Shown piece after piece: positions 1-7,881 of a stretch of 31,744 nucleotides of DNA. A program made the position numbers and the translations under genes. Position 1 is the first letter of the stretch. Every line of letters begins with the position of its first letter. The DNA is from CAZNQW01 sp964575225 (GTDB lineage: Bacteria > Chloroflexota > Anaerolineae > JAAYZQ01): contig CAZNQW010000016.1 of assembly GCA_964575225.1 (NCBI GenBank), positions 1 to 31,744 on the forward strand, written 5' to 3'. Under the pieces are notes generated by a model. The model made no database searches, was not told the DNA's origin, and saw only the letters and a list, made by a program, of their open reading frames with translations.

Positions 1-482
1 CGCATGAGTTCCATGCCCCCAGCGGGTGTTGCAGGCACGAAAAAGGGCCCAACCCCTGAGGGGCGTCCTGTGGGGGCAGCGAGGGCCAGTCGTCCGGCAT
101 TGACTTCATGGACTCCGTCCACGTCCTTGTCGGGCGAGAGAGCCGCTTTGACGGCAGCTTCATCGATGCCCTTGGGCAACGGTTCCTGGACCATGATGCC
201 ATGGACGCCCGGGTCAGCGTTGAGTTGGCTGACCAGGGCCACAATCTCTTGTTGGGTGGCGGTCTCGGGTAGCACGTGGAGCTGAGCTTCCATGCCGCGC
301 GCTTTCATCGTCTTTTGAATGGCACCAGCATACCAGACCGAGCCAGGATCCTCACCGGCGCGCACGACGGCAATGGTTGGGGTGATGCCAGTCTGCTCCT
401 TGAACGTTGCCACAGCTTGGTCCAATTCGCCGCGCATCGTTGCTGACGTGGCTTTGCCGTCCAGGATAGTTGTTGTGGTCAT
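1..482 (-). CDS. folD: FolD, methylene-THF dehydrogenase / methenyl-THF cyclohydrolase (3' end beyond window)
   Basis: The enzyme interconverts 5,10-methylene-THF and 10-formyl-THF in the cytoplasm; in a Wood-Ljungdahl-type methyl branch it works in the reductive direction. The ATG is at 482 and is preceded by a purine-rich GGAAAGGAGAG Shine-Dalgarno region. About 160 residues are visible before the reading frame leaves the window; the family is usually about 280-300 residues, so the Rossmann domain is missing here. Visible family marks are a Tyr-x5-Lys pair (YAGAIQK) at the catalytic position, the VQEPLPKGID motif and the DKDVDGVH motif. It is the last visible gene of the minus-strand C1/Hdr cluster, 87 bp after fchA. 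A cyclohydrolase of a different family (fchA) directly upstream suggests that this FolD may mainly supply the dehydrogenase activity. Identification is from recognised motifs, not alignment. Confidence 0.9.
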   Translation of the reverse strand, partial: MTTTTILDGKATSATMRGELDQAVATFKEQTGITPTIAVVRAGEDPGSVWYAGAIQKTMKARGMEAQLHVLPETATQQEIVALVSQLNADPGVHGIMVQEPLPKGIDEAAVKAALSPDKDVDGVHEVNAGRLALAAPTGRPSGVGPFFVPATPAGGMELM

Positions 483-569
483 TCCTCTCTCCTTTCCAAT
501 ATGGTAATGTGGTCGAAAGGGGGATACCGGGTGGTGGCACGTGGTCCCGGGCAGCCCGCTCCCGCGCGG

Positions 570-1196
570 TCACAGTTTGCTGACGACCAGGTCATAGATC
601 TGATCTCGTAAGGCTCCTTTGCCTTCCAACAGGCTTTCGAGCCGTGCACGTTTGGCAGCGGCAAACTCTTGATCTTTGAGCGAACCCAGGTTAATGAGTA
701 CGTTCAGAGCAGCGCTGCGCAGTGCAGCTTCGGCCATGAGCACGGCGACGCCGGCATCGCTCACGGCAAATTTGTTGCCTTTTTCGGCGGCCGGCTGGCA
801 CAAATCAATGACCTTTACGGCTGCTTCGGCGATGCGCAGGGGTACGTCGGTGGCGACTTGGAGAGCGGCCTGCATGGCGACAGCGCGGGCAGCTTTTTCC
901 TCTTCGGTGTCACGGGGCATTTTGGCTGCCGCGGAGTATCCACTGTAGGCTGCTACGTCCGCCTCAAGCAGGTCGGTAAGTTCAGCCCGCAGCGCTTCCG
1001 ATTGGGCGAGTAGGTCCTGGATATCGTCCTGGACGGCCTCGTACCCCTTTTTGCCCAGGGTCAGGTTGCAGACCATGCTGACCAGGGCTGCCCCCAGGGC
1101 ACCACTGATCGCTGCCACGCTTCCGCCGCCTGGAGCCGGGGCTTTGCTGGCTAGCTCGTCCAAAAAGTTGGCCACTGGCTTTTCTGTCAGTTTCAC
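570..1196 (-). CDS. fchA: Methenyl-THF cyclohydrolase / formimido-THF cyclodeaminase family protein
   Basis: This 208-residue protein belongs to the FTCD_C/FchA family, which hydrolyses 5,10-methenyl-THF (or deaminates formimino-THF). The N-terminal APAPGGGSVAA motif (residues about 19-29), the Ala-rich helical body and the length are typical. The start is GTG at 1196, chosen because AGGAGG lies six bases upstream. The gene lies between hdrCB and folD, so a role as the cyclohydrolase step of the THF one-carbon branch is more likely than histidine degradation; no hut genes are visible. A large inverted repeat (1221-1272) sits between it and the upstream gene. Confidence 0.88.
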   Translation of the reverse strand: MKLTEKPVANFLDELASKAPAPGGGSVAAISGALGAALVSMVCNLTLGKKGYEAVQDDIQDLLAQSEALRAELTDLLEADVAAYSGYSAAAKMPRDTEEEKAARAVAMQAALQVATDVPLRIAEAAVKVIDLCQPAAEKGNKFAVSDAGVAVLMAEAALRSAALNVLINLGSLKDQEFAAAKRARLESLLEGKGALRDQIYDLVVSKL

Positions 1197-1220
1197 GTTA
1201 TCCTCCTAGGGTCGATTTTG

Positions 1221-1272
1221 CGCTGGCGCGCACAGGTTGACCGCCTCACCGCCGAATTGTTGCGCGCCAGCG
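1221..1272 (-). repeat. 12-bp perfect inverted repeat in the hdrCB-fchA spacer
   Basis: CGCTGGCGCGCA (1221-1232) and its exact reverse complement (1261-1272) flank a 28-base loop. The hairpin is followed on the minus strand by a short A-rich stretch and then by the fchA AGGAGG. There is no T-tract, so a plain intrinsic terminator is unlikely. An mRNA processing or stability element within the operon fits better. Confidence 0.6.
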
Positions 1273-1300
1273 TGTGGGCGGATATGACGGTTGCTCAAGT

Positions 1301-2761
1301 TCAGAGCAGGGATTTGGCTCGGAGCAATCCGACGCCATCCGTAAAGTGCTTGTCGATGCCCAGGGTCTTGGCGTCGAGGCCGTAGGCTATGCCCATCAAT
1401 TGGGTGAAATACAAGATGGGAATGTCGAATTTCCCCCCATATTCGACGTTGATTTCGTTCTGGCGCAGATCCAGGTTGGCGTGGCACAGCGGACAGGCTG
1501 TGACAATGGCTTCGGCTCCTTCGTCAATGGCATTCTGCAGGATCTTTTGGCTAAGATCAAGGGCAATCTCCAGGGTGCTCAAAGACAGGGAGCCGCCGCA
1601 GCAGTCGGTTTTGTAGGACCAATCGACTGCGGTGGCGCCGAGAGCTTCCATCAAGCGGTCCATGTTGGTCGGGTATTCATAGTGCTTTTCACCGGTGACA
1701 TCGGGTGGGCGGGTGAGCAGGCAGCCATAGTAGCAGGCTACTTTGAGGCCATTCAGAGGCTTGACGACAGGTTGCGCGGCGGCCTCGTAGCCCACGCGGT
1801 CGGTGATTGTCGTCAAAAAGTTGTCGACGACCATGTCGCCTTGATATTCGTAGCCGATCTCGGAGGCGATTTTGGTGCGAATCTCGGGATCGTGCTGAAC
1901 GGTGTTCATGGCGATGCGGAAGCGGGAGAAGCAGGCCGCGCAGGGCATGGTCATGTAGCGGTGGCCCAGATCGTGGGCAATGGCCAGGGTCTGCATGGGC
2001 AGTTTGATGGATCGGTAGTGATTGGTGTTGTGGGCAGGGGATGTGCCGCAGCATACCCACCCCTTGGGTTCCACCAAGTTCAGGTGGAGCTTTTCGGCAA
2101 TGGCGTGGGAGGACATGTTGAATTCGATGCCGGTAGCATGCAGGCTACAGCCAGGGTAGTAGGAGATGACGTCGGGCACCTCGGTCGAGTCTGCCGTGGG
2201 AGCAGGCTTGCTCTCGACGTGAGGCTGTCCGTTGCGTGAGCGACGGGCGATGCTGGGCAGGATCTTGAGTTTGCCGCTGCGCAGCATTTTGATGGCCAGA
2301 GCTACGTCGTATTTAAAGAGGTGCTTAAAGTCGAGCTTGCCCGCAAAGAACATGCGAATATAAAGCTCGGCCATCAGTCCCAGTTCCCACATTCGGCCAA
2401 ACCAGTCGATGCCGCGGTTGGCCGATTGGTAGAACATGGGTACGGTGGGGGCCTTGGCTTTGATTCCCTGCTCCTGGGCCATGATCTCCAGCTCGTCCAT
2501 GATGCGGGCGATGTCGATGTCCTGCGGGCAGCGGGTGGAGCAGGTTTCGCAGGCCGCGCAAATGGAGATGGTCCGCGAATTCAGCACCAGGTCGGTCTGC
2601 CCGAACTGGCAGGCGCGCAGAACCTGGTGCGGCTTCAGGTCAAAGTAGGCGGCCACCGGACAGCCAGCGGTGCATTTTTTGCATTGGTAGCACAGGAAGA
2701 CGTTCTCACCACAGCGATTTTTAATCTCCTGGGCAAGGTCCGTTGTTAGTGTAACAGTCAT
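1301..2761 (-). CDS. hdrCB: HdrC-HdrB fusion, heterodisulfide-reductase-like subunit
   Basis: This 486-residue fusion has an HdrC-like N-terminus with two [4Fe-4S] motifs (C24-x2-C27-x2-C30-x3-C34 and C68-x2-C71-x2-C74-x3-C78). An HdrB-like C-terminus follows, with two cysteine-rich CCG domains (C205, C237-C238, C274/C277; and C343/C347, C387-C388, C423/C426). CCG domains bind the noncubane [4Fe-4S] clusters of HdrB. In acetogens, HdrABC with MvhD associates with MetFV, and the adjacency to metF here supports that role; a methanogen-type CoM-S-S-CoB substrate is not expected. Start ATG 2761; its GGAG ribosome-binding site sits in the loop of a perfect 6-bp hairpin. The gene is 76 bp downstream of metF. 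Separate HdrB and HdrC polypeptides are the archaeal norm, so the fusion is a family variant. Confidence 0.88.
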   Translation of the reverse strand: MTVTLTTDLAQEIKNRCGENVFLCYQCKKCTAGCPVAAYFDLKPHQVLRACQFGQTDLVLNSRTISICAACETCSTRCPQDIDIARIMDELEIMAQEQGIKAKAPTVPMFYQSANRGIDWFGRMWELGLMAELYIRMFFAGKLDFKHLFKYDVALAIKMLRSGKLKILPSIARRSRNGQPHVESKPAPTADSTEVPDVISYYPGCSLHATGIEFNMSSHAIAEKLHLNLVEPKGWVCCGTSPAHNTNHYRSIKLPMQTLAIAHDLGHRYMTMPCAACFSRFRIAMNTVQHDPEIRTKIASEIGYEYQGDMVVDNFLTTITDRVGYEAAAQPVVKPLNGLKVACYYGCLLTRPPDVTGEKHYEYPTNMDRLMEALGATAVDWSYKTDCCGGSLSLSTLEIALDLSQKILQNAIDEGAEAIVTACPLCHANLDLRQNEINVEYGGKFDIPILYFTQLMGIAYGLDAKTLGIDKHFTDGVGLLRAKSLL

Positions 2762-2762
2762 G

Positions 2763-2778
2763 AGCCAACTCCTTGGCT
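2763..2778 (-). promoter_or_regulatory. Hairpin presenting the hdrCB Shine-Dalgarno in its loop
   Basis: On the minus strand AGCCAA-GGAG-TTGGCT forms a perfect 6-bp stem whose four-base loop is the GGAG ribosome-binding site. The ATG follows after one base. This could modulate translation initiation of hdrCB. It is seen directly as sequence complementarity; function is inferred. Confidence 0.45.
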
Positions 2779-2837
2779 AATCTCTTTTTCGAGCGGGGTA
2801 CCCCGTTCCGAACCGGGCGCCCTTGGCCACGGGCAGC

Positions 2838-3863
2838 CTATTGTCGGGCTGGATCGTATTTGGGGCCAATTTGGGCCTGTTTGACGATCTCGTCGACAGC
2901 TTGCTCCCATTCGATGGCCATGATGTGCACGCCGGCCACGCCTTCTATCTCTTTGCAGGCATTGATCACTTCTACACAGATCTTGATGCCCTCGTTTTCG
3001 GACGCTTCGGTGCGCAGCTGCCGGGCTTTCTTGGCTTCGTCTGGATTGTCCATGGCTTTGATTTCGGCCAGGGAAGGGAGACCCTTGGTGCAGTCTTGCA
3101 TGCGCTGGATGTATTCCGGGTCGACCTCCATGCCGGGTACCTTGGTGGCCATGTAGCGGGCGCCGCCCAGGCTTCGAATGGGGGCTACGCCGGCCAGGAT
3201 GTAGGTTTTTTCGTGAGCGCCGAGATCGACAACGCGGCGCATGTACTCGCGGAATTTGGGCACGTTAAAGATGATCTGGGTTTGGATAAAGTCGGCGCCG
3301 GCGTTGGCCTTTTTGGCCAGGCGGTAGGGCCGAAAATCAAAGGGATCGGCAAAGGGATTGGCCGCAGCGCCCAAGAAGAAGCGTGGTTCCTGGCCTTTGA
3401 TTGGATCGCCGCACTGAAAGATCTTGCGTTCGCGCATGTCATGACAGACTCGGAGCAGGGAGATAGAGTCCAGGTCGTGCACGTTCTTGGATTGAGGGTG
3501 ATTGCCAAAGGTCTGATGGTCGCCGGTCAAGCAGAGGAGGTTGCGGCAGCCCAGGGCATAGGCACCCAACAGGTCGCTTTGGATGGCGATCCGGTTGCGG
3601 TCGCGGCACGTCATCTGGATGTTCGGTTCGATGCCCAATTCCATGAGCATGACGGCGACCGAGATGGAGGACATGCGAACGACAGCGGTTTGGTTGTCGG
3701 TGATGTTGACCGATTCGACGATGCCCTTTAGGAATTGCGCCTTGTGTTCGACCTCGTGTCGGTCGGCGCTCTGGGGCGGACCCAATTCGCCGGTGGCGAC
3801 AAAATAGCCTGCCTTGAGGGCTTTTTCCAAATTGCTGCCGACAATGTATCCGTTGTCGCTCAT
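2838..3863 (-). CDS. metF: MetF, 5,10-methylenetetrahydrofolate reductase
   Basis: This 341-residue TIM-barrel flavoprotein of the MTHFR family reduces methylene-THF to methyl-THF. Family marks are the N-terminal ATGELGPP segment with the catalytic-type Glu (about residue 26), the CLTGDH motif and the QTQIIFN segment. The start is ATG 3863, which overlaps the metV stop as ATGA, so translation is coupled. The frame stays open upstream to 4436 inside metV, but that extension is the shadow of metV. Sitting between metV and hdrCB in a cluster with hdrA and mvhD, it matches the architecture of the MetFV-HdrABC-MvhD complex described in acetogens such as Moorella. Electrons would come from the Hdr/Mvh module rather than directly from NAD(P)H. 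Confidence 0.93.
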   Translation of the reverse strand: MSDNGYIVGSNLEKALKAGYFVATGELGPPQSADRHEVEHKAQFLKGIVESVNITDNQTAVVRMSSISVAVMLMELGIEPNIQMTCRDRNRIAIQSDLLGAYALGCRNLLCLTGDHQTFGNHPQSKNVHDLDSISLLRVCHDMRERKIFQCGDPIKGQEPRFFLGAAANPFADPFDFRPYRLAKKANAGADFIQTQIIFNVPKFREYMRRVVDLGAHEKTYILAGVAPIRSLGGARYMATKVPGMEVDPEYIQRMQDCTKGLPSLAEIKAMDNPDEAKKARQLRTEASENEGIKICVEVINACKEIEGVAGVHIMAIEWEQAVDEIVKQAQIGPKYDPARQ

Positions 3864-4534
3864 AGTTGAAGATCCTCCCGAACAATTTTGCGCTGGCCGC
3901 CATCGCGGCTGGTCTCCCAGTTTTTGGCGGTGTTGATGTCCATCAGCCGGTCCAGTTGCCCCAGTTCCTGGAGGCGATGGTAGATCTGATCCCATACACA
4001 GGGGGTTTCCTTTTCTGCGTGCACTTCGCAGATGCCATTTTGCGAGCCGCCGCAGGGTCCGTTCAAGAGGCTCTTGGCACAGCGGGCAATGGGGCATAAT
4101 CCGCCGGTGAGGCCCAGAACGCAATCTCCGCATGCCTGACAGCGTTCTTCCCATACTCCCTGCTCGGTGGGCTGGCTGAGCCCACTGGTGTTGAGCCCTG
4201 GCAGCGTCAGCTTTTCGGGGAATTGCTCGTTCATAGTCTGCACGCCAATGCCGCAGGCCAGGGAAAGCACCAAGTCCACGTCGGCGACATAGTCGGTAGC
4301 CAGTTCGTTGTATTCGTACTCGCACTGGCGCTGGACTGTCAACTCGCGGATCTCTTTTTCCTGTCCTTGAAGGCGGGTAGCCATGCGAAGCTGGGAAGCC
4401 AGGATGGCCACTTCTTTCTCTCCCCCGGCAGAGCACACTGTCACACAGGTACCACAGCCGAGCACGAGGATCTTGTTGGCGTTGCCAATGAGCGCCAGGA
4501 TCTCTTCGAGGGGTTTCTGTTCAGCTACAATCAT
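3860..4534 (-). CDS. metV: MetV, zinc/iron-sulfur partner of MetF
   Basis: This 224-residue MTHFR_C/MetV-family protein binds MetF and carries metal clusters that link it to electron donors. Visible features are GCGTCVTVC (C27, C30, C34) and a second Cys-rich region (C132, C135, C138, C147, C152, C161, C169) including CQACGDC and the NGPCGG motif typical of the family. The start is ATG 4534, with GGAGG seven bases upstream. The stop codon overlaps the metF start, indicating a 1:1 translational arrangement. It lies 34 bp downstream of tldE. Confidence 0.92.
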   Translation of the reverse strand: MIVAEQKPLEEILALIGNANKILVLGCGTCVTVCSAGGEKEVAILASQLRMATRLQGQEKEIRELTVQRQCEYEYNELATDYVADVDLVLSLACGIGVQTMNEQFPEKLTLPGLNTSGLSQPTEQGVWEERCQACGDCVLGLTGGLCPIARCAKSLLNGPCGGSQNGICEVHAEKETPCVWDQIYHRLQELGQLDRLMDINTAKNWETSRDGGQRKIVREDLQL

Positions 4535-4568
4535 TCTTCAACCTCCGCAGATATGTGCCAATTGCGGG

Positions 4569-5954
4569 TCAGAACGCCGCATTGGAGTGAGAGATTTCCA
4601 CACCGTTTGTCTTGATAAATCTGGGCACGATGATGGCCGTAGGATTGCGCGCACTGTAGCTTTCTGAGGTATTATACACCACAGTGCTTTGTGAGAGCCA
4701 GTCGATTCTGTCACCAAAAAGGTCGAGAAGGCTCGGTGTCACTCGCACGTTGAAAGGAATGGCCACAGAACCATCTGCTTTGAGCAACAGGGTGCCAAAA
4801 CGGGAGGTGGCTGTGACGATTCCCTTGGATGGGTTGACGAAATTCATATAGTGCAGGAAGGGGATGTACAAGACGTCCGTATCCCGTGACATCTCGACCA
4901 ACTGTTGCAGCGAGGCCACCTTCTGATCGCCGCCCTGTAGGATCAGGCTCTTGTGTTGTACTGTGTGGCCTGTGGGTTCTGCCTGGAACTCGTCTGCGTC
5001 GTCCTGCGACCAGAGAAATCCCTGAAAGACGCCTTGCTCGAAAATCGGGTAACGCTGGCGGGGAATGCCCGTAAAGTCCATTTTGAAAGGGTAGGTCTCG
5101 ATTTGATCTGGATCGTCGCTCAGGCAAAACTGGGGCGAGAACACCCGCGTGCCGATTTGTTCCTCACTTAGGAAAGAGTAGCCCCGTTTCATCATTCCAC
5201 CATCGAACCCGATCCAGTTCATGATGCTGATCAGTTCCGCAGTGGCTGCCGGCCCAAAGACGATGTCGTAGGCGCCCAGGGGGAGTTGTTGGGGTGTGCT
5301 TTGTTGGTAGCAATTCACGAAAAAGGCGAGGTCTTGGCGCAGCGATTCCGGGTTCAGCTCGGATGCGTTTTGGGCGGACTGCTCGGCGATGGCCTCCCAC
5401 TTTAGGGATTCGTGGGCGAGTACGGCTGTGATCTGGGCATCGGATGTGCGGAAATAGAGGCTGTGATCCGAGTGGGTGTTGGTGATGGCGATAATGTTCG
5501 AACCACAGGAAAAGATGCCCGATAGCCTGATGTCCTCAGTCTCTAGCCCGTGTGCCGCGCTGTTCATGTGAGCCAGGCGATCCGGATTGCTGATTTCGGC
5601 CAAGGCCGGGTCGTACCCGGTTTCGTCCACAAAGGTCTGCCCGAAAACGGGTACTGTGGGCTCGTAGGTGAGGGGTTGGACGTGCTCGACCATGCCGGCT
5701 GCCAGGTCGATACCTTTCCGCATGTCGTCGATGCGGGATGGATCTGTGATGAGGCCGTAGCTGGCTCGCTTGCGGCCTGAATAGGCGGTGATATTCAGGC
5801 GGACCAGGTGCTCGTTGGTGTTTAGCGAGATGGCCGAGTTGGCAAAGCGCATCAAGTGGCTGTCTTCTTGATGATAGAATAGCTCGACGGTGTGTCCACG
5901 TTGAAGGGCATAGCGGCGCAGCTCGTCAAGGGTGTTCAGGATTTTGTCCTTCAC
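4569..5954 (-). CDS. tldE: TldE/PmbA-like subunit of the TldD/TldE metalloprotease
   Basis: This 461-residue protein of the TldD/PmbA family is the partner lacking the HExxxH zinc site. TldD/TldE heterodimers degrade or mature unfolded or modified peptides in the cytoplasm (microcin B17, CcdA and some RiPPs in known cases). The start is GTG 5954, preceded by AGGAG at good spacing. The tldD stop lies two bases upstream, so the two are tightly coupled. Calling it the E subunit rests on position and the absent zinc motif. Its presence inside an Hdr/C1 cluster is unusual. Confidence 0.88.
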   Translation of the reverse strand: MKDKILNTLDELRRYALQRGHTVELFYHQEDSHLMRFANSAISLNTNEHLVRLNITAYSGRKRASYGLITDPSRIDDMRKGIDLAAGMVEHVQPLTYEPTVPVFGQTFVDETGYDPALAEISNPDRLAHMNSAAHGLETEDIRLSGIFSCGSNIIAITNTHSDHSLYFRTSDAQITAVLAHESLKWEAIAEQSAQNASELNPESLRQDLAFFVNCYQQSTPQQLPLGAYDIVFGPAATAELISIMNWIGFDGGMMKRGYSFLSEEQIGTRVFSPQFCLSDDPDQIETYPFKMDFTGIPRQRYPIFEQGVFQGFLWSQDDADEFQAEPTGHTVQHKSLILQGGDQKVASLQQLVEMSRDTDVLYIPFLHYMNFVNPSKGIVTATSRFGTLLLKADGSVAIPFNVRVTPSLLDLFGDRIDWLSQSTVVYNTSESYSARNPTAIIVPRFIKTNGVEISHSNAAF

Positions 5955-5956
5955 GC

Positions 5957-7420
5957 TTATTCTCCTATCCTGACGTTGTCAAACCGGCAGACGGGAACTG
6001 CGTGTCCGAGTTGCATCTCCTGGTTGGGTTGGCCTTTGCCGCAGTTGTCCACGTATCCTACTTCCCAGGTCGACTCGTCGCCGACAGCCGAAAGGGAATT
6101 CCAAAACTCGACAGTATTCCCTTTGTAGGTTGCGTTCTTGACGGGTGCGCCAATCTCTCCGTCTTGGACCAGCCAGCCGATCTCGGTGCCAAAATGGAAT
6201 TGCTCGCGATTGGGGCCGATGGACCAGCTCCGCTCCCCGTCCAGGAGGATGCCCTTTTCGGTGTTGCGAACAATGTCCTCTAGGGTGCCGTCCTGGCCTG
6301 GATCGATGTTGATATTGGTCATGCGCTCAATAGGGGTGCGGTAGAAGAAGGAAGCGCGATTGCAGCCTCCACTGCCGTCAAAGAGGGTACGGCCTGCCCT
6401 AGCGTTGGCCTCCTCCACCATCTGCCGTCCGGTGATGGCGCCCACCAGGATCCCCTTGTCGATGAGGGTGGTGTTTTGGCAAGGGACGCCGTCGTCGTCA
6501 AATCCAAAGCTGCCCGGGCTATTGGGAAGGGTGGCATCGGCTCGTGCCGTCAGTTTGGGCGAACCGTAGCGCAGGCGGCCAAAATCGTCCAGCGTGACAA
6601 AGGAACCTCCGGCGTAGGATAGCTCGTAGCCCAGAATGCGGTCCAGCTCCAGGGGATGCCCAATGGTCTCGTGAGTCTGGAGCCACATGATACCCGGCAT
6701 GAGAATGACGGTTCGATCGCCTTTGGGACACTCGTCGGCTACGAGCAATTGATTCAGCTCTCGCACAATCTGGTCCGCTTTTTGGGCGAACAATGGAGCG
6801 TCGATCGATTCCCACCCGCGCGTGCTGGCCCTGTTTTGGCCCAGATGAAATTTTCGCTCGTGGGACACGCCTTGGTCGTCCTTGCCAAAGACGGCCAATA
6901 GGGCAAACACCTCGGTGATCTGTTTTTCGATCTCGCTGCCCTCTGTGTCGACAAAGAGCACCTGTTTGCGGAAAAAGATCAGTTCGCCCATGCGCTGCAG
7001 GACGCCAGGTTGATCCAGGCGGCCGTCCATGTCCTGCAAAAAGCCTACTTGGTCGGCCAGAGGCACCTCAAAGGGGTTGATCTGGCAGGGGCTGGTGAAG
7101 GCAGTCTGGACCACCTGTTTGTCGGCCAAGCGGATGGGAAAGGTGACGCGGCGAGCGGCGGCCTGGGCATTATCCAATGCCCGTTCAAAGAGGGCGCTCA
7201 GGTTTGTCAGATCGGATGAGGCGGCAAATCCCCAAGCGCCGTCAACGAGGACGCGCACACCCACGCCGCTCTGTTGGGTAGATGTACTCTCTTTGAGATT
7301 TCCATTCCACATCAACAAGTGCCGGTTGGCTTCGTTGGGAACCCAGCGCGCGTCGGCGTAGGTGACGCCTCGCGCTTTCAGTCGGTCAAGTTGCTGTTTG
7401 ATCTCGGGTACCATGCTCAT
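5957..7420 (-). CDS. tldD: TldD-like zinc metalloprotease catalytic subunit
   Basis: This 487-residue protein has the TldD active-site motif HETIGHPLE (H250, E251, H255, E258), matching the HExxxH signature of the catalytic subunit, and family sequences near the C-terminus such as CGKGQPNQE. The ATG at 7420 overlaps the stop codon of the upstream selenoprotein mvhD (ATGA). Only a weak AAGAG-type Shine-Dalgarno is visible, so expression probably depends on ribosomes finishing mvhD. TldD with TldE acts as a cytoplasmic peptidase; its substrate here is unknown. No RiPP precursor or toxin-antitoxin gene is seen in the window. Confidence 0.92.
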   Translation of the reverse strand: MSMVPEIKQQLDRLKARGVTYADARWVPNEANRHLLMWNGNLKESTSTQQSGVGVRVLVDGAWGFAASSDLTNLSALFERALDNAQAAARRVTFPIRLADKQVVQTAFTSPCQINPFEVPLADQVGFLQDMDGRLDQPGVLQRMGELIFFRKQVLFVDTEGSEIEKQITEVFALLAVFGKDDQGVSHERKFHLGQNRASTRGWESIDAPLFAQKADQIVRELNQLLVADECPKGDRTVILMPGIMWLQTHETIGHPLELDRILGYELSYAGGSFVTLDDFGRLRYGSPKLTARADATLPNSPGSFGFDDDGVPCQNTTLIDKGILVGAITGRQMVEEANARAGRTLFDGSGGCNRASFFYRTPIERMTNINIDPGQDGTLEDIVRNTEKGILLDGERSWSIGPNREQFHFGTEIGWLVQDGEIGAPVKNATYKGNTVEFWNSLSAVGDESTWEVGYVDNCGKGQPNQEMQLGHAVPVCRFDNVRIGE

Positions 7421-7869
7421 TCTTGCTCTTTTCTGCTAAGCTCATCTTCCAAGTCGGAACTGCGTTTGAGCGGATTCGGTCCGAACCGGCGAGCCCGGTC
7501 TGTCATTTCGGTGGCAATTTCGGCGAATCGCGCTCCCTCGGCTGAGGAAAGGAAAAACATTTCCAATCGGTCTGGTTCGAGTCCCACCTCGGCCAGGAGT
7601 TGACGGGCTCGCTTGACTCTTCGTTCGGCTCCCAGATTACCTTCCAGGTAATGGCAGGTGCCTTTCAGTCAGCCGGCGACAAAAACCGCATCTGCCCCCT
7701 TTTCAAAGGCCCACAACAGGTGGAGAATGTCGACCTTGCCGGTACAAGGCAGGTGCAGCACTTTGACGTTGGGTGGATAGCTCAGCCGCATGGAGCCTGC
7801 CAGGTCGGCGGCTGCATAGGCGCAGTAGTGACACGCAAAGGCCAACACCTGGGGCTCAAAGTCGGTCAC
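7417..7869 (-). CDS. mvhD: MvhD-like [2Fe-2S] electron-transfer subunit, predicted selenoprotein (UGA at 7669-7671)
   Basis: This is a 150-residue MvhD/FrhD-family protein that passes electrons to HdrA. The reading frame has one internal TGA (codon 67) and continues unbroken in frame for 83 more codons to a TGA overlapping tldD. The downstream part is clearly MvhD (CHYLEGN, then a C-terminus matching the paralogue at 12548-13015). At the TGA the paralogue has Cys (VACPIGNCHH against VAG-Sec-LKGTCHY), so the UGA replaces a conserved cluster Cys. A hairpin of bacterial SECIS type starts 16 nt after the UGA. The start is GTG 7869 with GGAGG six bases upstream; the gene lies 12 bp after the GltD-containing hdrA. 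Methanococcal VhuD is an established Sec-containing homologue family. A sequencing error or pseudogene is the alternative; the intact flanks and the hairpin argue against it. Confidence 0.88.
7636..7652 (-). promoter_or_regulatory. Candidate bacterial SECIS hairpin of mvhD
   Basis: On the minus strand ATTACC (7652-7647) pairs perfectly with GGTAAT (7641-7636) around the loop TGGAA. The stem can extend by a CC/GG pair across a small bulge. The loop begins 22 nt after the UGA and has G at its second position, within the usual spacing and loop rules for SelB-binding elements. Function is inferred. Confidence 0.7.
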
Positions 7870-7881
7870 GGCTTCCTCCCA

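Noticed and set aside
1274..2239. Long plus-strand open frame of about 320 codons opposite hdrCB
   Set aside because: Antisense shadow of a well-identified gene; its translation shows no family and is Gly/Val-rich as GC-skewed shadows are.
3864..4436. N-terminal extension of metF
   Set aside because: It overlaps metV, which is clearly coding in another frame; metF starts at the ATGA overlap (3863).
7417..7671. Reading the internal TGA of mvhD as a pseudogene or frameshift
   Set aside because: The frame is unchanged on both sides, the TGA sits on a conserved Cys, and a SECIS-like hairpin follows. Decay would not choose that codon twice in one window.
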